A stretch of 44,793 nt of DNA from Desulfarculaceae bacterium JdFR-97. GTDB lineage: Bacteria; Desulfobacterota; Desulfocorpusculales; Desulfocorpusculum. Both the position numbers and the translations under genes were made by a program. Of the stretch, positions 24,281-32,176 are shown piece after piece (within the stretch, counting starts at the first letter, position 1; each line of letters opens with the position of its first letter). The notes beneath the pieces were generated by a model. The model was not told where the DNA came from and did no database searches. It saw nothing but the letters and a program-made list of their open reading frames with translations. Location: assembly GCA_002010915.1 (NCBI GenBank), contig MTPG01000046.1, forward strand, positions 44,841 to 89,633, read 5' to 3'.

Positions 24281-24724
24281 ATGAATGGGACCAAAGGATT
24301 TGAAGGACCTTATGAGTCGGGGCACCTTCTGGTGGCGGCCTGGAGGCTCTTCGTGTATCGACACCGAAGGCCCCCATCGGTGAAAGAGCTGAGCGAGATG
24401 CTGGAGATCTCGCCGGAGATGGGGCATCGGCTTTGCAATAGACTCCACCGCTTGGGTGTCCTGGAGGTGGTCGAAGGAGCCTTTGAGGAGCGGATCTACC
24501 TGCAGGATCACCGGAAGCTGGAGGAACTGCCCCGGCAAGAGGAGGCCCTGAGCTTCGAAAAGGAGCTTCGACAATGGAGGGAGCGAAGCGCCAAGAGGGA
24601 GGAGGAACTGAGGAAACTTCGAGCCGATCGTGAGGCGAAGAAGAAGGATCTCTTCTCCGACCTGGAGCGCCAGCTTCGGCAGGGCCTTCGCAAAAAGAAG
24701 AAGAACCCCCTGGATGACCTCTGA
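24281..24724 (+). CDS. Small winged-helix protein with charged coiled-coil tail
   Basis: 147 residues. Residues 12-75 look like a winged helix-turn-helix (RRPPSVKELSEMLEISPEMGHRLCNRLHRLGVLEVVEGAFEERIYL). The rest is a highly charged helix (ELRQWRERSAKREEELRKLR) ending in a Lys-rich DLFSDLERQLRQGLRKKKKN. It is probably a DNA- or nucleic-acid-binding protein; function unknown. It follows the peptidase gene by 35 bases on the same strand. No strong ribosome binding site precedes ATG 24281. Confidence 0.75.
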   Translation: MNGTKGFEGPYESGHLLVAAWRLFVYRHRRPPSVKELSEMLEISPEMGHRLCNRLHRLGVLEVVEGAFEERIYLQDHRKLEELPRQEEALSFEKELRQWRERSAKREEELRKLRADREAKKKDLFSDLERQLRQGLRKKKKNPLDDL

Positions 24725-24841
24725 ACGGATTGCCTCTTCCCCTTATGGCCGGAGAAGTCTGCCCAGAGAGGCAGGCGGGCTATCCTTCGATCTCCTTTTC
24801 CACCTTCCCTTCAGCCGAGGGTCAGGGTCGGAGGCCCCGTG

Positions 24842-26086
24842 ATGGGCCCTGTTCCGAAAGGGCTCTTGTCCTTGACGCTCGTGGGTGGGGCCGCCGCAGC
24901 CCTTCATGCATTTCCGGAGGCCCTGGACCTTTGGTGGAGTAAGACCCTCAGCGCAACGGCACAAGCCGCACTTTCCCACCTGCCCCTTCTTTTCTGGCTG
25001 CTCGCCGGCCTTTGGGGCTTCCATCTCGGACAGGTCCGCTTCTTACTCCTGTGCACGGCCCTGGGAGGGATCCACTTCATTCGGGAGATCCCTTTGGAGC
25101 CGGGGGAAGGATTTCCCGCCATGCGGGAGGCCGTGGCCTTGGTGGTGCCGTGGGCCTTTCCTCTCCTGCTGGTCCTGCCCGAGCGGGGGTGGAGACACCT
25201 TTGGGGATGGGGCAGATGGGTAATGGTCGCCATCTTGTTGGCGGTGGTCCTGCTTCTGGCGACCTTGGAGCCGGACGTCTTTCATGGGTCAGCGGGTGGT
25301 TGGCCCCGTAGGGTCCCTATGACCTGGGTGTCCGTGTTGACGGCTCTCCTTGTCCTGGGAGTTCTCCCTAGGAACGAGGGGCGGCTTTTGCGTGGTTGCT
25401 GGGCGTGGTCCCTCATCAGCCTGACTTTGGCTTCCTCCGAGGGGACCATCTCCTGGCCTGTTGCCGTATCGGGGGCTGTCTGGCCCGTCTTTGCCCTCAT
25501 TTCGGGGGTTTTTCTTCTTTCCGGTCTGTATTCCCTGACCTGGAGGAGGGCCTATCTGGATGAGCTTACGGACCTTCCAGGACGGCGGGCACTGGAGGAA
25601 CGTCTTCGGCGCTTGGCGGGGAGGTACACCATCGCCATGGTGGACGTGGATCGGTTCAAGCAGTTCAATGATCGCTACGGCCATTCCATGGGTGATCATG
25701 TGCTGAGATTCGTGGCTAGCCGATTGAAGAGGGTCACGGGGGGACGGGCCTTTCGATACGGAGGGGAGGAGTTCGCCGTGGTCTGGTCAGGGAGGGGGTT
25801 GGAGGAGGTCCTGCCGACACTGGAGTCTTTCCGGATCCAGGTGGAGGAGTCCCGCCTGACTGTGAGGGGGAAGGACCGACCTCGAAGGCGCCCTCGGGGG
25901 CGCAAACACCCCCGAGGAGGAACGAAGAAGGTAAACGTGACCGTGAGCATCGGAGCGGCCCAGCGCAGCCGTCTCCACCCCACCCCTTGGGAAGTACTCC
26001 GGGCGGCGGATGCTGCTCTATATCGGGCCAAGCGTCGAGGGCGCAACCGAATCGAGGTGGAGCGGCGGCAAAGGCCGAGAGCCTAG
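24842..26086 (+). CDS. Membrane-bound GGDEF diguanylate cyclase
   Basis: 414 residues. The first 235 or so hold about seven hydrophobic helices with no recognised sensor family. The GGDEF domain begins at YLDELTDLPGRRALEERL; FRYGGEEFAVV carries the active GGEEF motif, and DVDRFKQFNDRYGHSMGD is the nucleotide-binding region. It should therefore make cyclic di-GMP. There is no RxxD inhibitory site five residues before GGEEF (VTGGRAFRYGGEEF). An unusual Arg/Lys/Pro-rich insertion (RGKDRPRRRPRGRKHPRGG) lies between GGEEF and the conserved VTVSIGAA strand. ATG 24842 has GGAGG seven bases upstream; GTG 24839 is possible. Confidence 0.9.
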   Translation: MGPVPKGLLSLTLVGGAAAALHAFPEALDLWWSKTLSATAQAALSHLPLLFWLLAGLWGFHLGQVRFLLLCTALGGIHFIREIPLEPGEGFPAMREAVALVVPWAFPLLLVLPERGWRHLWGWGRWVMVAILLAVVLLLATLEPDVFHGSAGGWPRRVPMTWVSVLTALLVLGVLPRNEGRLLRGCWAWSLISLTLASSEGTISWPVAVSGAVWPVFALISGVFLLSGLYSLTWRRAYLDELTDLPGRRALEERLRRLAGRYTIAMVDVDRFKQFNDRYGHSMGDHVLRFVASRLKRVTGGRAFRYGGEEFAVVWSGRGLEEVLPTLESFRIQVEESRLTVRGKDRPRRRPRGRKHPRGGTKKVNVTVSIGAAQRSRLHPTPWEVLRAADAALYRAKRRGRNRIEVERRQRPRA

Positions 26087-26127
26087 GAGTTTCCTTACTC
26101 TTCATGAGGTCCCGGGATGTTTCGCCC

Positions 26128-27771
26128 TCATTTGCCGGGGCATTGACGGGCCACCTCGGGATCGATGTTCTTGCCTCCATAAGCCTTGTCGAAATGCGCG
26201 CTGAATTCCGCGGCCAGCTTGTTGGCCCGTTGCTCATAGGCGGCCTTGTCGGTCCACGTGTTCTTGGGGTAGAGGATCTCAGATGGGACCTCGGGACAGG
26301 AACGGGGGATCAGGACATGGAACCTCGGGTCCTCATCGCAGGGTACGTCCCGAAGCCGGCCGCTGAGGGCGGCGTGCACGATGGCCCTGGTGACTTGGAT
26401 GTCCATCCGCTCTCCCACCCCGAAGGGGCCTCCGCTCCACCCGGTGTTGACCAGGTAGACCTCTGTCCCGTAGCGCCTCATGCGCTCCCCCAACATGCGG
26501 GCATAGACGTCGGGGTTTCTGGGCATGAAAGGAGAGCCGAAAAAACGGGAAAAGGTGCTTACCGGATCGATAATCCCGGTCTCGGTGCCAGCCAACTTGC
26601 TGGTATAGCCCATGAGGAACCACAGCATGGCCTGCTCGGGGGTGAGTTTGGCTACAGGGGGCAGGACCCCATTGGCGTCTGCGGTCAAAAAGAGGATGGT
26701 GCGGGGGTGTCCTCCCACCGGAGGATCCTTGATATTGCTGAGGAAACTCAACGGATAGGAGGCACGGGAGTTAGGTGTCAAGCGGTCGTCGTCCACGTCG
26801 AAGGTCCCGTCGGGGTACATCATGGTGTTTTCCACGATGGCCCCGTGTTCCAGATACGGGGCTTCGTGAAACACTGCATTCCAGATCTCGGGTTCCTTTT
26901 CTTTCCTGAGATTGATTAGCTTGGCATAGCAGCCGTTCTCAAAGTTGGCCACCCCATGGTCGCTCCAGGAGTGCTCGTCGTCCCCCAGGAGCGCCCTTCT
27001 GGGATCGGCCGACAAGGTGGTCTTCCCTGTCCCGGACAGTCCCAGCAGCAGAGCGATGTCACCCTCTGGACCTTCATTGGCGGAGCAGTGGAGCGGGAGG
27101 ATCCCCTCGGGTGGAAGCACGTAATTGAGGACCGTGAACATGAGTTTCTTGACGCTGCCGCAGTAGGCTGATCCATAAACTACGCCCAGGCTTCGATCGA
27201 AGTCCATGGCCACGGCCATGTTGGAAGTCCTGCCGTCGGGGAGGTTTCGGAGCCTTCCCCGATACCGTTCTCGAACCAACTTGTCGTAAGGGAGCACCAG
27301 GAGGGTGAAGCCCCGATTGGCGAAGATGCTATGGTCGGCCTCCGGCACTCGGGGGCGGAACATATTGTCCGTGAAGAGGGCCGTCAGGGCCCGGTCCGTG
27401 ATGGTCCGCACAGGATAGGCATAGGCCGGGTCGGCGATCAGGAAACGGTCCGTGACAAAGATGGAGGGCTTGCGGGGAAAGACGGCGAGGGCATCCTCCA
27501 GGATCATGTCGAAGGTCTCGGGATCCATGGGGATATTGTTGGGTGAATCCCAGTCTATGTTCTCCTCGCTCTCTGGACGACGGACGATATAGGTGTCTTG
27601 CGGACTTCGACCCGTGGACTCCGGTGGGGTCCAGGTGACCAAGGCCCCGTTGGCGGAAACCAGGGCCTCCTTCCGTTCTACACTGAGTCGGATCAACTCC
27701 CTTCTCGGCAGGTTCTCCAGGACGTTGGTATGCGCAGCCAACATCTCCTCGATTCTCCTCTTGAAATCCAT
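26128..27771 (-). CDS. pckA: Phosphoenolpyruvate carboxykinase (ATP)
   Basis: 547 residues. Interconverts oxaloacetate plus ATP with phosphoenolpyruvate, CO2 and ADP. The kinase-1a P-loop GLSGTGKTTLSADP, the metal-binding DDEHSWSD and FENGCYAK, PHE-like NRGFTLLVL, and the substrate-binding VVYGSAYCGS are all present, so this is the ATP-type enzyme, not GTP-type. Length is normal. ATG 27771 has GGAGG about five bases upstream; a frame extension to 27786 is less likely. It converges with the diguanylate cyclase gene and lies downstream of the polyprenyl synthase gene on the same strand. It may act in gluconeogenesis or, in anaerobes, in anaplerotic ATP-forming direction. Confidence 0.97.
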   Translation of the reverse strand: MDFKRRIEEMLAAHTNVLENLPRRELIRLSVERKEALVSANGALVTWTPPESTGRSPQDTYIVRRPESEENIDWDSPNNIPMDPETFDMILEDALAVFPRKPSIFVTDRFLIADPAYAYPVRTITDRALTALFTDNMFRPRVPEADHSIFANRGFTLLVLPYDKLVRERYRGRLRNLPDGRTSNMAVAMDFDRSLGVVYGSAYCGSVKKLMFTVLNYVLPPEGILPLHCSANEGPEGDIALLLGLSGTGKTTLSADPRRALLGDDEHSWSDHGVANFENGCYAKLINLRKEKEPEIWNAVFHEAPYLEHGAIVENTMMYPDGTFDVDDDRLTPNSRASYPLSFLSNIKDPPVGGHPRTILFLTADANGVLPPVAKLTPEQAMLWFLMGYTSKLAGTETGIIDPVSTFSRFFGSPFMPRNPDVYARMLGERMRRYGTEVYLVNTGWSGGPFGVGERMDIQVTRAIVHAALSGRLRDVPCDEDPRFHVLIPRSCPEVPSEILYPKNTWTDKAAYEQRANKLAAEFSAHFDKAYGGKNIDPEVARQCPGK

Positions 27772-27871
27772 CGCTTCCTCCCTCAACGGAGATTTTTACC
27801 TGCCAGAACCGGGTCTGGCGGAGTGGCCCTGGTTTAAATGCGCGGACAGGAGATCCCTAAGAAGTATCCCT

Positions 27872-27892
27872 CCCGCCCCCCATAGGGGCGGG
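27872..27892 (-). other. GC hairpin between polyprenyl synthase gene and pckA
   Basis: Perfect 8-bp stem CCCGCCCC (27872-27879) / GGGGCGGG (27885-27892) with a CCATA loop, extendable by flanking CCCT/AGGG-like bases. It lies in the 213-base gap after the polyprenyl synthase stop. No T tract follows on the minus strand, so termination here would be inefficient or factor-dependent. The rest of the gap shows no gene. Confidence 0.45.
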
Positions 27893-27984
27893 GGGAAGGA
27901 GGGACAGGCCTTGCGGGGATGATAGAAGGTGGAAGGTCGCCCTGAATGCATCGCCAGCCCTGTATAGTAACCTGTCTCAATGTC

Positions 27985-28968
27985 CTACTTTCTTCTCGAT
28001 GCTACAAAGTCCGCCACGGCCAGCAGGGCCGACTTGGGGAGCCCCTCGGGGAGCCCGGAAAGACATGCCTTGGCTCGTTCCACGTAACCTTGGGCAGTTC
28101 GAAGGGTATGAGCCAATCCGTCGTGACGTTCGATGGCATGGTGGATCAGTTGTAGATCCCCTGGATCGGTGGACCGCGATCGGATGATCTCTTGGATCCT
28201 CCGCCGCTCCCGAGCAGGACATCGCTTCAGTGTCTGTATGATGGGTAAGGTGACCTTGCCCTCCGAGAGGTCTTTTCCGATCGTCTTTCCTAACTCCTCT
28301 TCATCTGCCTCGTAGTCCAGAAGGTCGTCCACAAGTTGGAAAGCCATCCCCAGATTCATTCCGAAGCTGGCCAATTCATCCTCCCATTGTCCGCATCGGG
28401 CCAGGATTGCCCCTGCCTGGCAGGAAGCCGAGAGGAGTACAGCGGTCTTTTTCTGCACAATGGCGAGATAGTCCTCCTCGCCTATCTCCGGATCGCCGCT
28501 TTTGGCCAGTTCCAGAAGTTCGCCCTCGGCCAAGAGTCGACAGGTGTGGGCCATCAGGTCCAGGAGACGAAGGTCATGATGTTCGACCATCATGCAGAAG
28601 GAGCGCGTAAAGAGAAAGTCACCCATGAGGATGCTGGTCTCATTGCTCCAAAGGTTGTTGACGGATCGGGCACCCCGTCGGATCTCCGCGTGATCCACCA
28701 CGTCATCGTGGAGGAGTGTGGCGGTGTGGATGAGCTCCATGACGGCCGCGATGCGATAATGATCCGTCCCCTCGTACCCGCAGAGCTGACTGGAGAGGAT
28801 AGTGAGGAGGGGACGCATGCGCTTTCCTCCGCTCTTGAAGACGTAACGGCCGACTTGGGAGATGAGGAGAACGTCGGAGTGAAGGCTCTCGAGGAGGATT
28901 TGTTCCACCTGATCCAGATCTTCGCGAAAGGCGTGGAAGACTTCCTCGATGCGCAGGGTGTACTTCAT
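27985..28968 (-). CDS. ispB: All-trans polyprenyl diphosphate synthase (IspB/octaprenyl-type)
   Basis: 327 residues. Extends isopentenyl chains for quinone side chains. The first Asp-rich motif is LLHDDVVDHAEIRRG, the second LVDDLLDYEAD; GGKRMRPLL and KTAVLLSASCQAGAI are also conserved. Residues before the first motif (IHTATLLHDD) are small, which fits long-chain products, but exact chain length is uncertain (heptaprenyl to decaprenyl). Starts 18 bases after ssb on the same strand, so an ssb-ispB transcript is likely. Confidence 0.93.
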   Translation of the reverse strand: MKYTLRIEEVFHAFREDLDQVEQILLESLHSDVLLISQVGRYVFKSGGKRMRPLLTILSSQLCGYEGTDHYRIAAVMELIHTATLLHDDVVDHAEIRRGARSVNNLWSNETSILMGDFLFTRSFCMMVEHHDLRLLDLMAHTCRLLAEGELLELAKSGDPEIGEEDYLAIVQKKTAVLLSASCQAGAILARCGQWEDELASFGMNLGMAFQLVDDLLDYEADEEELGKTIGKDLSEGKVTLPIIQTLKRCPARERRRIQEIIRSRSTDPGDLQLIHHAIERHDGLAHTLRTAQGYVERAKACLSGLPEGLPKSALLAVADFVASRRK

Positions 28969-28986
28969 GGGGCGGGGCGGTCCTCT

Positions 28987-29412
28987 TCAAAAGGGGATGT
29001 CGTCATCAGGATCCCCTGCCATCTCCGGAAGGGGCTGCGGTTCGGGAGGTTCCTCGGGGGGGAGCTCACGGGTCGATTCGCCCGCTGGGCTCAGAATCTG
29101 CATTTGGTTGGCCACGATCTCCGTGGTCCAACGACGATTTCCGTCGCGGTCCTCCCACTCTCGAGTCTGAATCCGGCCCTCGATGTAGACCATTCTGCCC
29201 TTGTTGAGATACTGATCGCAAATGTCGGCCAACTTTCCCCATGCCACGATTCGATGCCATTCGGTGCGTTCCTCCCGTTGTCCCTCTCGATTGGTCCAGC
29301 CCTCGGAGGTGGCCAGACGGAAGGTCACCACCGGCGTCCCGCTGCTGGTGTAGCGCTTCACAGGATCGGTCCCGAGTCGGCCGACCAGGATGGCCTTGTT
29401 GACGCCCGCCAT
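28987..29412 (-). CDS. ssb: Single-stranded DNA-binding protein
   Basis: 141 residues. OB-fold opens with [17 protein letters not shown], then [51 protein letters not shown], all standard for bacterial SSB. A short Pro/Glu-rich linker ends in the acidic tip DPDDDIPF, which recruits partner repair and replication proteins. It binds ssDNA as a tetramer. A separate promoter is visible upstream at 29465-29493. Confidence 0.97.
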   Translation of the reverse strand: MAGVNKAILVGRLGTDPVKRYTSSGTPVVTFRLATSEGWTNREGQREERTEWHRIVAWGKLADICDQYLNKGRMVYIEGRIQTREWEDRDGNRRWTTEIVANQMQILSPAGESTRELPPEEPPEPQPLPEMAGDPDDDIPF

Positions 29413-29464
29413 CTCTTTCCCCCTTTGTCGAGCTCATTCACGAATCCAAGCAGAGTCCCCTATG

Positions 29465-29493
29465 CCTATAGCATCTTTTGTGCGGGTTGTAAA
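29465..29493 (-). promoter_or_regulatory. Sigma-70 promoter for ssb-ispB
   Basis: Minus strand: TTTACA (plus TGTAAA, 29488-29493; 5 of 6), 17-base spacer, TATAGG (plus CCTATA, 29465-29470; 4 of 6). The predicted start near 29458 gives a 5' UTR of about 46 bases before the ssb ATG at 29412. Confidence 0.6.
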
Positions 29494-29630
29494 TTCCAAA
29501 GACTGTCCTTCTCAGCCCTTTTCCATCTCTCCTGTAATGAGGTTGGGGATTCGCGTCGTCCCGGGGCATTTGGATCCACCCGATCCGGATCTTGCAAGAA
29601 GATGCCGAGGATTCAGCTGTTCGTATTCAT

Positions 29631-29659
29631 TTGACGCAACCGTTGGGATTGCCTATAAT
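29631..29659 (+). promoter_or_regulatory. Near-consensus sigma-70 promoter for plsC-rnj run
   Basis: TTGACG at 29631-29636, exactly 17 bases, then a perfect TATAAT at 29654-29659. This is the strongest promoter match in the window. Transcription should start near 29666, about 66 bases before the acyltransferase ATG. It may drive the following genes through RNase J and beyond. Confidence 0.82.
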
Positions 29660-29731
29660 TATAAGTAAATTCATTTCGATTCGGTCGTCCGAGAGACCGG
29701 CCTCCACACAAGGAGACCTTCCGGTGCCTTC

Positions 29732-30475
29732 ATGATCCGATCCCTCTTCGTTCATTTAAACATTGTTCTTTCCTTCTTGATCCTGATGATCCCACAATTG
29801 ATCGTCTGTTTTATCGATCCAACCGGGAATCTCTCCCATCGCATCGCAAGGCTTTGGGGAAGATGGATCTTACTCTGCAGCGGGGTGCGGGTCCGGGTGG
29901 TGGGTCTTGAGCATCTCTCCGAGGAAGGGCCCCTCATCTTTTTCAGCAATCATCGAAGCTACTTCGATGTCTTCTCCCTTCTAGCCTATCTTCCGGTCCA
30001 GTACCGATGGCTGGCCAAGGAGGAGCTCTTTCGTATCCCTCTTTTCGGGCAGGCCATGCGAAGGGGAGGGTATATCCCTATCGATCGCTCCAATACTCGA
30101 AAGGCCTATCGCAGTATGGTGGAGGCGGCCGATCGGATCCGCCGAGGGACCTCTCTGGTCATCTTTCCAGAGGGTACGCGAAGCCCCGACGGGAAGCTGC
30201 TCCCTTTCAAGACTGGGGGGGCCGTGTTGGCCATCAAGGCCCGGGTGCCCGCCGTGCCCGTAGCGATCCTGGGAACGGAGCGGATCTTGCCCAAAGGCCG
30301 CTTCCGGGTGGGCAGGAGCGATGTGGAGATCCGGATCGGCGCACCTATCTCTACAGAAGGACTTACTCTTCGGGACAAGGTGGCCCTGACCCGGCGGCTG
30401 CGGGAGGCGGTCCGTGAGCTTCTGGGAGAGGAGGCGAGAGAAGAAGGAGAGCAGGGTTGTCGTTCTCTGGGTTGA
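29732..30475 (+). CDS. plsC: 1-acyl-sn-glycerol-3-phosphate acyltransferase
   Basis: 247 residues, peripheral inner-membrane enzyme that adds the second acyl chain to make phosphatidic acid. It has an N-terminal hydrophobic helix (LNIVLSFLILMIPQLIVCF), the catalytic HX4D motif in NHRSYFD, YRWLAKEELFRIPLFG, GYIPIDRS, and FPEGTRSPDGKLLPFKTGG. Length is normal for the family. AGGAG lies 16 bases before ATG 29732, which is rather far, and no nearer alternative in frame is better. The next gene follows 17 bases after the stop. Confidence 0.93.
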   Translation: MIRSLFVHLNIVLSFLILMIPQLIVCFIDPTGNLSHRIARLWGRWILLCSGVRVRVVGLEHLSEEGPLIFFSNHRSYFDVFSLLAYLPVQYRWLAKEELFRIPLFGQAMRRGGYIPIDRSNTRKAYRSMVEAADRIRRGTSLVIFPEGTRSPDGKLLPFKTGGAVLAIKARVPAVPVAILGTERILPKGRFRVGRSDVEIRIGAPISTEGLTLRDKVALTRRLREAVRELLGEEAREEGEQGCRSLG

Positions 30476-30492
30476 CCGAGGAGAAGAAGGGA

Positions 30493-32163
30493 ATGCATAC
30501 CCAGGAAGCGGTGCGTTGGATCCCGTTGGGAGGAGTAGGAGAGATCGGGCTCAACTGTATGGCTTTCGAGTGCGGGGAGTCGATCTTGGTGGTGGATGCG
30601 GGTTCCATGTTCCCGGAGGATCACATGTTGGGCATCGACCTGGTGATTCCAGACCTGCGTTATCTGCATGAGCGGGCCCAGGGGATCCTCGGGATCATCC
30701 TGACTCATGGACACGAGGACCATATTGGGGCTCTCCCCTATGTGGTCCCCCAGATGCCCGGGGTGCCCCTATTCGGTGCCCCTTTCACCTTGGCCTTAGC
30801 CCGGGAGAAGCTGGAGGAGCACCGCGTCCATCCCCTGCCCGAGTTCTGTGTGGTTCGCCCCGGAGAGAGCCGGAGAATGGGACCCTTCGAAGTGAACTTC
30901 ATCCGGGTCTCCCACAGCATTTCCGATACCCTCGGTCTGGCAATCCGGACGCCGGCCGGCACGGTGATCCATTCCGGAGATTTCAAGTTCGACCCTTCGC
31001 CTGTGGGAGAGCCTCCCATGGACCTCCAGGCCTTCAGCCGCTACGGCCAGGAGGGGGTGTGTCTGCTGCTGAGCGATTCCACCAACGTGGAACGGGAAGG
31101 ATACACTCACTCGGAGAAGTGGGTCTTCGAAAACCTCCGGAGGATCTTCGAGACCTGCACGGGCCGGATCATATTCTCCACCTTCGCATCCAATGTACAG
31201 CGTATCCGGGAGGTGGTGGAGATCGCCCGGTTGCTCGGGCGAAAGGTCCATTTCAATGGCCGAAGCCTGGTCGCCATGGTGCGCATCGCGACACAGTTGG
31301 GCTATCTTCATCTCCCCGAAGGAATGGTGGTGGACGCGCCATCGCTGGAGGAAGTAGAGAAGCATCGGTTGGTGGTGCTCACCACAGGAAGCCAGGGAGA
31401 GCCCCTCTCCGCGCTTTCCCTCATGGCCCGAGGGAGGCACAAATGGCTTCAAGTGGAGCCCGGCGATACCGTCATCTTCTCCTCCCGATTCATTCCTGGA
31501 AATGAAAAGGCTATCTATCATGTAATCAACGCCCTGAGTCGCCAGGGGGCAAGGGTGATCTACGAGCCCTTGGAGGAGGTCCACTCTTCAGGGCACGGGA
31601 GCCGGGAAGAGCTCAAGCTCATGGTCCATCTCACCCGACCGCAACACTTCATCCCCATCCACGGGGAGTTTCGGCATCTGGTCCAACATATGGAATTGGC
31701 GAAGGAGGTGGGGATCCCGCCCGAGAGGATTCACCTGGCCGAAAACGGACAGGTCTTCGAGCTTTCCCGAGAGGGCCTCAGACGGGTGGGGGAGATCCCC
31801 ACAGGTCGGGTCTATGTTGATGGAAAGGGTGTCGGTGACGTGGAGGCCGCCGTGCTTCGCGACCGTCAACATCTCTCCGAGGACGGCCTGGTGGTGGCCC
31901 TCCTGGTCCTGAACACATCCAGCGGGGAGGTGATCTCAGGCCCTGAGCTCTTCTCGCGGGGGTTCATCTTCGAAGGAGAGGAGACCCGTCTGATGATGGA
32001 GGCCCGCCAGGTGGTCATGAATGCCTTGATGAGCGCTCGCAAGGCCCAAGACGAAACGGCCCAGGAAGACCTCCAAGCCGCCATTCGCGGGGCCCTTCGT
32101 TCCCACTTCTGGAGGAGCTTGCGGAGGAGACCCATGATTCTTCCCTTGGTGGTGGAGCTCTGA
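30493..32163 (+). CDS. rnj: Ribonuclease J
   Basis: 556 residues. Metallo-beta-lactamase/beta-CASP ribonuclease with endo- and 5'-3' exonuclease activity on RNA. Metal motif ILTHGHEDHIGALPY near residue 72, VIHSGDFKFDPSP, beta-CASP motifs SDSTNVEREG, FSTFASNVQRI, VLTTGSQGEP, and the late SSGHGSREELKLM and FIPIHGEFRHL. The C-terminal RNase J domain (GLVVALLVLNTSSGEVISGPE) is present. Full length for the family. ATG 30493 is preceded by AGGAG/AAGG; a TTG at 30457 would overlap plsC. Confidence 0.95.
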   Translation: MHTQEAVRWIPLGGVGEIGLNCMAFECGESILVVDAGSMFPEDHMLGIDLVIPDLRYLHERAQGILGIILTHGHEDHIGALPYVVPQMPGVPLFGAPFTLALAREKLEEHRVHPLPEFCVVRPGESRRMGPFEVNFIRVSHSISDTLGLAIRTPAGTVIHSGDFKFDPSPVGEPPMDLQAFSRYGQEGVCLLLSDSTNVEREGYTHSEKWVFENLRRIFETCTGRIIFSTFASNVQRIREVVEIARLLGRKVHFNGRSLVAMVRIATQLGYLHLPEGMVVDAPSLEEVEKHRLVVLTTGSQGEPLSALSLMARGRHKWLQVEPGDTVIFSSRFIPGNEKAIYHVINALSRQGARVIYEPLEEVHSSGHGSREELKLMVHLTRPQHFIPIHGEFRHLVQHMELAKEVGIPPERIHLAENGQVFELSREGLRRVGEIPTGRVYVDGKGVGDVEAAVLRDRQHLSEDGLVVALLVLNTSSGEVISGPELFSRGFIFEGEETRLMMEARQVVMNALMSARKAQDETAQEDLQAAIRGALRSHFWRSLRRRPMILPLVVEL

Positions 32164-32176
32164 GCGAGGGAGTGCA

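Noticed and set aside
28336-29634. Long plus-strand frame opposite ispB and ssb
   Set aside because: Both reverse genes are unmistakable; the plus frame has no domain.
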